Source: Saccharicrinis sp963663905 (lineage in GTDB: Bacteria; Bacteroidota; Bacteroidia; Bacteroidales; Marinilabiliaceae). Taken from it: a stretch of DNA of 64,000 bases. The stretch is from NCBI GenBank assembly GCA_963663905.2, contig OY760657.1:5022001-5086000 (forward strand), in the 5' to 3' direction. This document shows positions 62,748-64,000 of the stretch, piece by piece. The position numbers and the translations under genes were made by a program. The notes under the pieces are model-generated. The model was given only the letters and a program-made list of their open reading frames with translations, was not told where the DNA came from and made no database searches. Within the stretch, counting starts at the first letter, position 1; each line of letters starts with the position of its first letter.

Positions 62748-63821
62748 CTAATTTGTTACAGGCATACTTTTAATTTTTCGTGAAAATGAAATATTATCTG
62801 ATTCTAATTGATAGGCGACCATTTCACCATCTTCATTGATATATTTTTTTACTGAAGTAGGACTACCGGAAATATAATTGATAAATCTGATACCTGTACC
62901 TAAAGCTTTAACTGAACGCGATAGTTTTTGACTCTCACTTTGAACATGGTTTTCCATAGCCAACTCATTTTCTTTAGCTTCTTCCAGGTTATTTGCAATT
63001 ATAATTGGCATCATTTCATTTAAACCTATTTCGTATGCATTAAGAGGTCTGTTTGATATTTTAATATCAATTTGTCTGTTGACTAATGGTTCTATAAATT
63101 CTTCTTCTCTCACGTGTTGTGTTTCTTTTATAATCTCTACACTTTCTTTCTGTTCTGTTTTATTTTCAGATGTAGAAACCTCAGTAGATACAGATGATTT
63201 ATTCTGTTCCTTCTTAACAGGTTTCTTCTCTTTACTTTGAGCATTCGTTTTTTTAGGAAGAACAATTAATGATGGAGGATCGACTACTGCTACAGATTTT
63301 ATCTGATCTCCAGATTCTTTTAGATAAGGGAAAGTTCCTATGCTTAATAAAATTGCAATAACAGCAGCTGCACTAACCTTTCTAAGAGTTGTTATTGAAA
63401 AAAGAGGTATTATTGTCGCTCTTTTTAATGATGCTTTATTAGGAAACCTTACGGCATTGTCACTTTGTAATTTTGTTTTTTGATAGGTTACAAATGCTTT
63501 TTCGTTTTCATTTGATTCAGCTATGTATTCTTTTTTCCATTCTTCCTCGTTCTTATCTAAACCTGTTTCTATTTCTTTAATAGCAATATAATCTTCAAAA
63601 GGAATATTTAAATCATCAGCATCTGTTTTTAATAATGACGATTTATCCAAAAACGAAATATCTTCAGGTTCAATAACCATATCATTAATTCCCTCCATTT
63701 CTTTTTTAATATGAGGGTGTTGATCTAAAAACTGCTCAAATTCAATTTGATCTTTTTTAGATAACATACCATCAAGGTAATCAATGATATATTCTTCGTA
63801 ATTATTTATAGTTATCATCAT
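62748..63821 (-). CDS. probable anti-sigma factor
   Basis: The 357-aa protein begins with an acidic cytoplasmic segment (YEEYIIDYLDGMLSKKDQIEFEQFL, a pattern seen in anti-sigma N-termini), then a membrane helix near residue 155 (VSAAAVIAILLSIGTFPYL) and a Lys/Glu-rich periplasmic tail. It follows the partial ECF sigma gene by 3 bp, as expected for a sigma/anti-sigma pair, and precedes the barrel genes. Confidence 0.82.
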   Translation of the reverse strand: MMITINNYEEYIIDYLDGMLSKKDQIEFEQFLDQHPHIKKEMEGINDMVIEPEDISFLDKSSLLKTDADDLNIPFEDYIAIKEIETGLDKNEEEWKKEYIAESNENEKAFVTYQKTKLQSDNAVRFPNKASLKRATIIPLFSITTLRKVSAAAVIAILLSIGTFPYLKESGDQIKSVAVVDPPSLIVLPKKTNAQSKEKKPVKKEQNKSSVSTEVSTSENKTEQKESVEIIKETQHVREEEFIEPLVNRQIDIKISNRPLNAYEIGLNEMMPIIIANNLEEAKENELAMENHVQSESQKLSRSVKALGTGIRFINYISGSPTSVKKYINEDGEMVAYQLESDNISFSRKIKSMPVTN

Positions 63822-63824
63822 AAT

Positions 63825-64000
63825 TCAAACTAAAACTTCAATTTTTCCAATATAATTTTTCAAAAACTGGCGGCCTCTGAAAATATAAACTTTAACCTGC
63901 GATTCACTAAGATTTGTTATCTCAGAAATCTCCTGGTAATTGTATCCCTCATAGTCGCGTAATAAAATCACGTTTTTCTGATCAGGAGGAAGTTTTTCTA
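63825..64000 (-). CDS. ECF sigma factor, 5' part beyond the window
   Basis: The minus-strand frame ending in TGA at 63825-63827 reads LPPDQKNVILLRDYEGYNYQ, then EISEITNLSESQVKVYIFRG, a clear sigma region 4 helix-turn-helix. The start lies outside the window. It is 3 bp from the anti-sigma start codon and so forms its operon partner. Confidence 0.88.
   Translation of the reverse strand, partial: EKLPPDQKNVILLRDYEGYNYQEISEITNLSESQVKVYIFRGRQFLKNYIGKIEVLV

Overview
The window is AT-rich bacterial chromosome from a member of the Bacteroidota, probably a marine or anaerobic Bacteroidales/Marinilabiliales-type organism. Evidence includes GldA/GldF/GldG-type ABC genes, two TonB-dependent receptors with carboxypeptidase-like N-terminal domains, LytTR/LytS-type signalling, PorT-like outer-membrane barrels, a WG-repeat protein, family-10-type pectate lyase, PNGase F, few Shine-Dalgarno sites, and promoter-like TAnnTTTG boxes. 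No rRNA, tRNA, CRISPR array or prophage was seen. Genus cannot be fixed from sequence reading alone.

Layout. 1-8.8 kb: housekeeping genes mnmG-ade-uvrC on the plus strand, then lplA, dtd and an L,D-transpeptidase. Two parS-like palindromes lie just after mnmG and inside ade, which suggests proximity to the replication origin. 8.8-10.2 kb: a small lipoprotein and a patatin. 10.3-20.2 kb: a compact nine-gene minus-strand operon. It encodes an HmuY-like lipoprotein, a TonB receptor, FecB/FecD/FecE-type import proteins, two substrate-binding-protein-like proteins with no signal peptide, a HypB-like GTPase with Cys-x-x-Cys motifs, and a soluble ABC ATPase with no permease of its own. The last ATPase and both signal-less binding proteins start with a similar short helical module resembling DUF1858/ScdA_N. 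I think this is the best candidate for an undescribed system: uptake of a metal complex or tetrapyrrole-like ligand coupled to a cytosolic handling machine.

20.4-26.9 kb: a LytS/LytTR two-component pair, a Ser/Asp-linked carbohydrate-binding lipoprotein, and a divergent VTC / DUF4956 / DUF2490 operon. The intergenic region between them carries crossing inverted repeats with pseudoknot topology. 27-36.9 kb: C1 peptidase, CorA, a second metal-type TonB receptor with a His/Cys-rich partner, acyl-CoA ligase, LpxL-like acyltransferase and alpha/beta hydrolase. 37-39.8 kb: a RAYT transposase flanked by REP palindromes, and a membrane MutS-like ATPase followed by a third REP copy. 39.9-43.3 kb: pectate lyase and a PNGase F with a GLPGLI-like N-terminus. 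43.3-52.4 kb: CDF exporter, SagB-type nitroreductase, ECF sigma factor with membrane partner, universal stress protein plus antiporter, and small enzymes.

52.6-56.9 kb: a GldA-GldF-GldG-DUF4340 ABC operon. 56.9-58 kb: a GxxExxY (PD-(D/E)XK-like) gene embedded in degenerate CACAGAG inverted repeats, a second nuclease-plus-palindrome arrangement in the same window. 58-64 kb: MFS transporter, DgkA-type kinase, two PorT-like barrels (one fused to WG repeats), an anti-sigma-like protein and a partial ECF sigma factor. All family assignments come from motif reading; no database search was run.
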